Assembly: GCA_947177935.1 (NCBI GenBank)
Contig: CAMWWG010000003.1
Location: 1 to 14,818, forward strand
Direction: 5' to 3'
DNA from: an uncultured Ruminococcus sp.
GTDB taxonomy: Bacteria > Bacillota > Clostridia > Oscillospirales > Ruminococcaceae
Length of the DNA stretch: 14,818 nucleotides
The notes beneath the pieces are model-generated. The model saw only the letters and a program-made list of their open reading frames with translations, was not told the origin of the DNA and searched no databases. Shown piece after piece: positions 14,782 to 14,818 of the stretch (the first letter of the stretch is position 1; each line of letters begins with the position of its first letter). The position numbers were made by a program, and so were the translations under genes.

Positions 14782-14818
14782 TTATTTGCTGAATCTGCCC
14801 ACTTCGTCTTTGATATGA
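14782..14818 (-). CDS. 3' end of a convergent gene, possibly chemoreceptor-like
   Basis: Read on the minus strand, the frame ending at TAA (plus-strand TTA at 14782-14784) gives only HIKDEVGRFSK before the window ends. The terminator just beyond it has its stronger T tract on the minus side, which fits a convergent gene. The ending xEVGRFxx resembles the C-terminus of many methyl-accepting chemotaxis proteins (for example VGRFKV-type ends), but eleven residues cannot establish this. Any conclusion needs the adjoining sequence. Confidence 0.4.
   Translation of the reverse strand, partial: HIKDEVGRFSK

Overview
The window reads as a chromosomal segment of a low-to-moderate GC Gram-positive bacterium. 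It is most likely a clostridial gut Firmicute of the Ruminococcus/Oscillospiraceae type. That placement is inferred from three things: the gene order rimP-nusA-ylxR-ylxQ-infB-rbfA-nrnA-truB-ribF, the strong AGGAGG-like ribosome binding sites, and the downstream gldA/F/G-DUF4340 type transporter genes. No 16S or other marker is present to fix the genus. Every well-supported gene is on the plus strand and no mobile element, tRNA, rRNA or CRISPR array is visible.

Region 1 (1-147) holds the terminator of an upstream unit and an AT-rich leader that probably carries the promoter of the first operon. Region 2 (148-8645) is a tightly packed translation and RNA-metabolism operon. It encodes the 30S maturation factor RimP, transcription factor NusA, the small RNA-binding proteins YlxR and YlxQ, initiation factor IF2, an unrecognised 70-residue protein, the 30S maturation factor RbfA, a DHH-family nanoRNase/pAp phosphatase, tRNA pseudouridine-55 synthase TruB and the bifunctional riboflavin kinase/FAD synthetase RibF. 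Several junctions are 4-base ATGA stop/start overlaps, so translation is probably coupled. The infB/orf70 junction is an exception: two GC-rich hairpins and a 22-base perfect AT palindrome sit between the genes.

Region 3 (8646-8749) is an intergenic region with a plausible sigma-A-type promoter and a small inverted repeat over its -35. Region 4 (8750-14698) is a second probable operon. It encodes an ABC ATPase, a six-helix ABC-2 permease, a GldG-like membrane-anchored extracytoplasmic protein, a membrane-anchored DUF4340-like protein with an internally repeated ectodomain, an unrecognised 100-residue cytoplasmic protein, and a lipoprotein cyclophilin (peptidyl-prolyl isomerase). The first four probably form one membrane complex of unknown substrate; the last two are close enough to be co-transcribed. 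A strong, apparently bidirectional terminator follows, and the last 37 bases look like the 3' end of a convergent minus-strand gene.

The most noteworthy observations are: a degenerate GXXG loop in NusA KH1; the stop codon of infB placed in the loop of a hairpin followed by further structure; short palindromic GAAAATTC-type sequences encoding ENSEN-like peptides in several unrelated genes; a shared ENQE N-terminus in three unrelated proteins; and the uncharacterised GldAFG-DUF4340-cyclophilin gene set.
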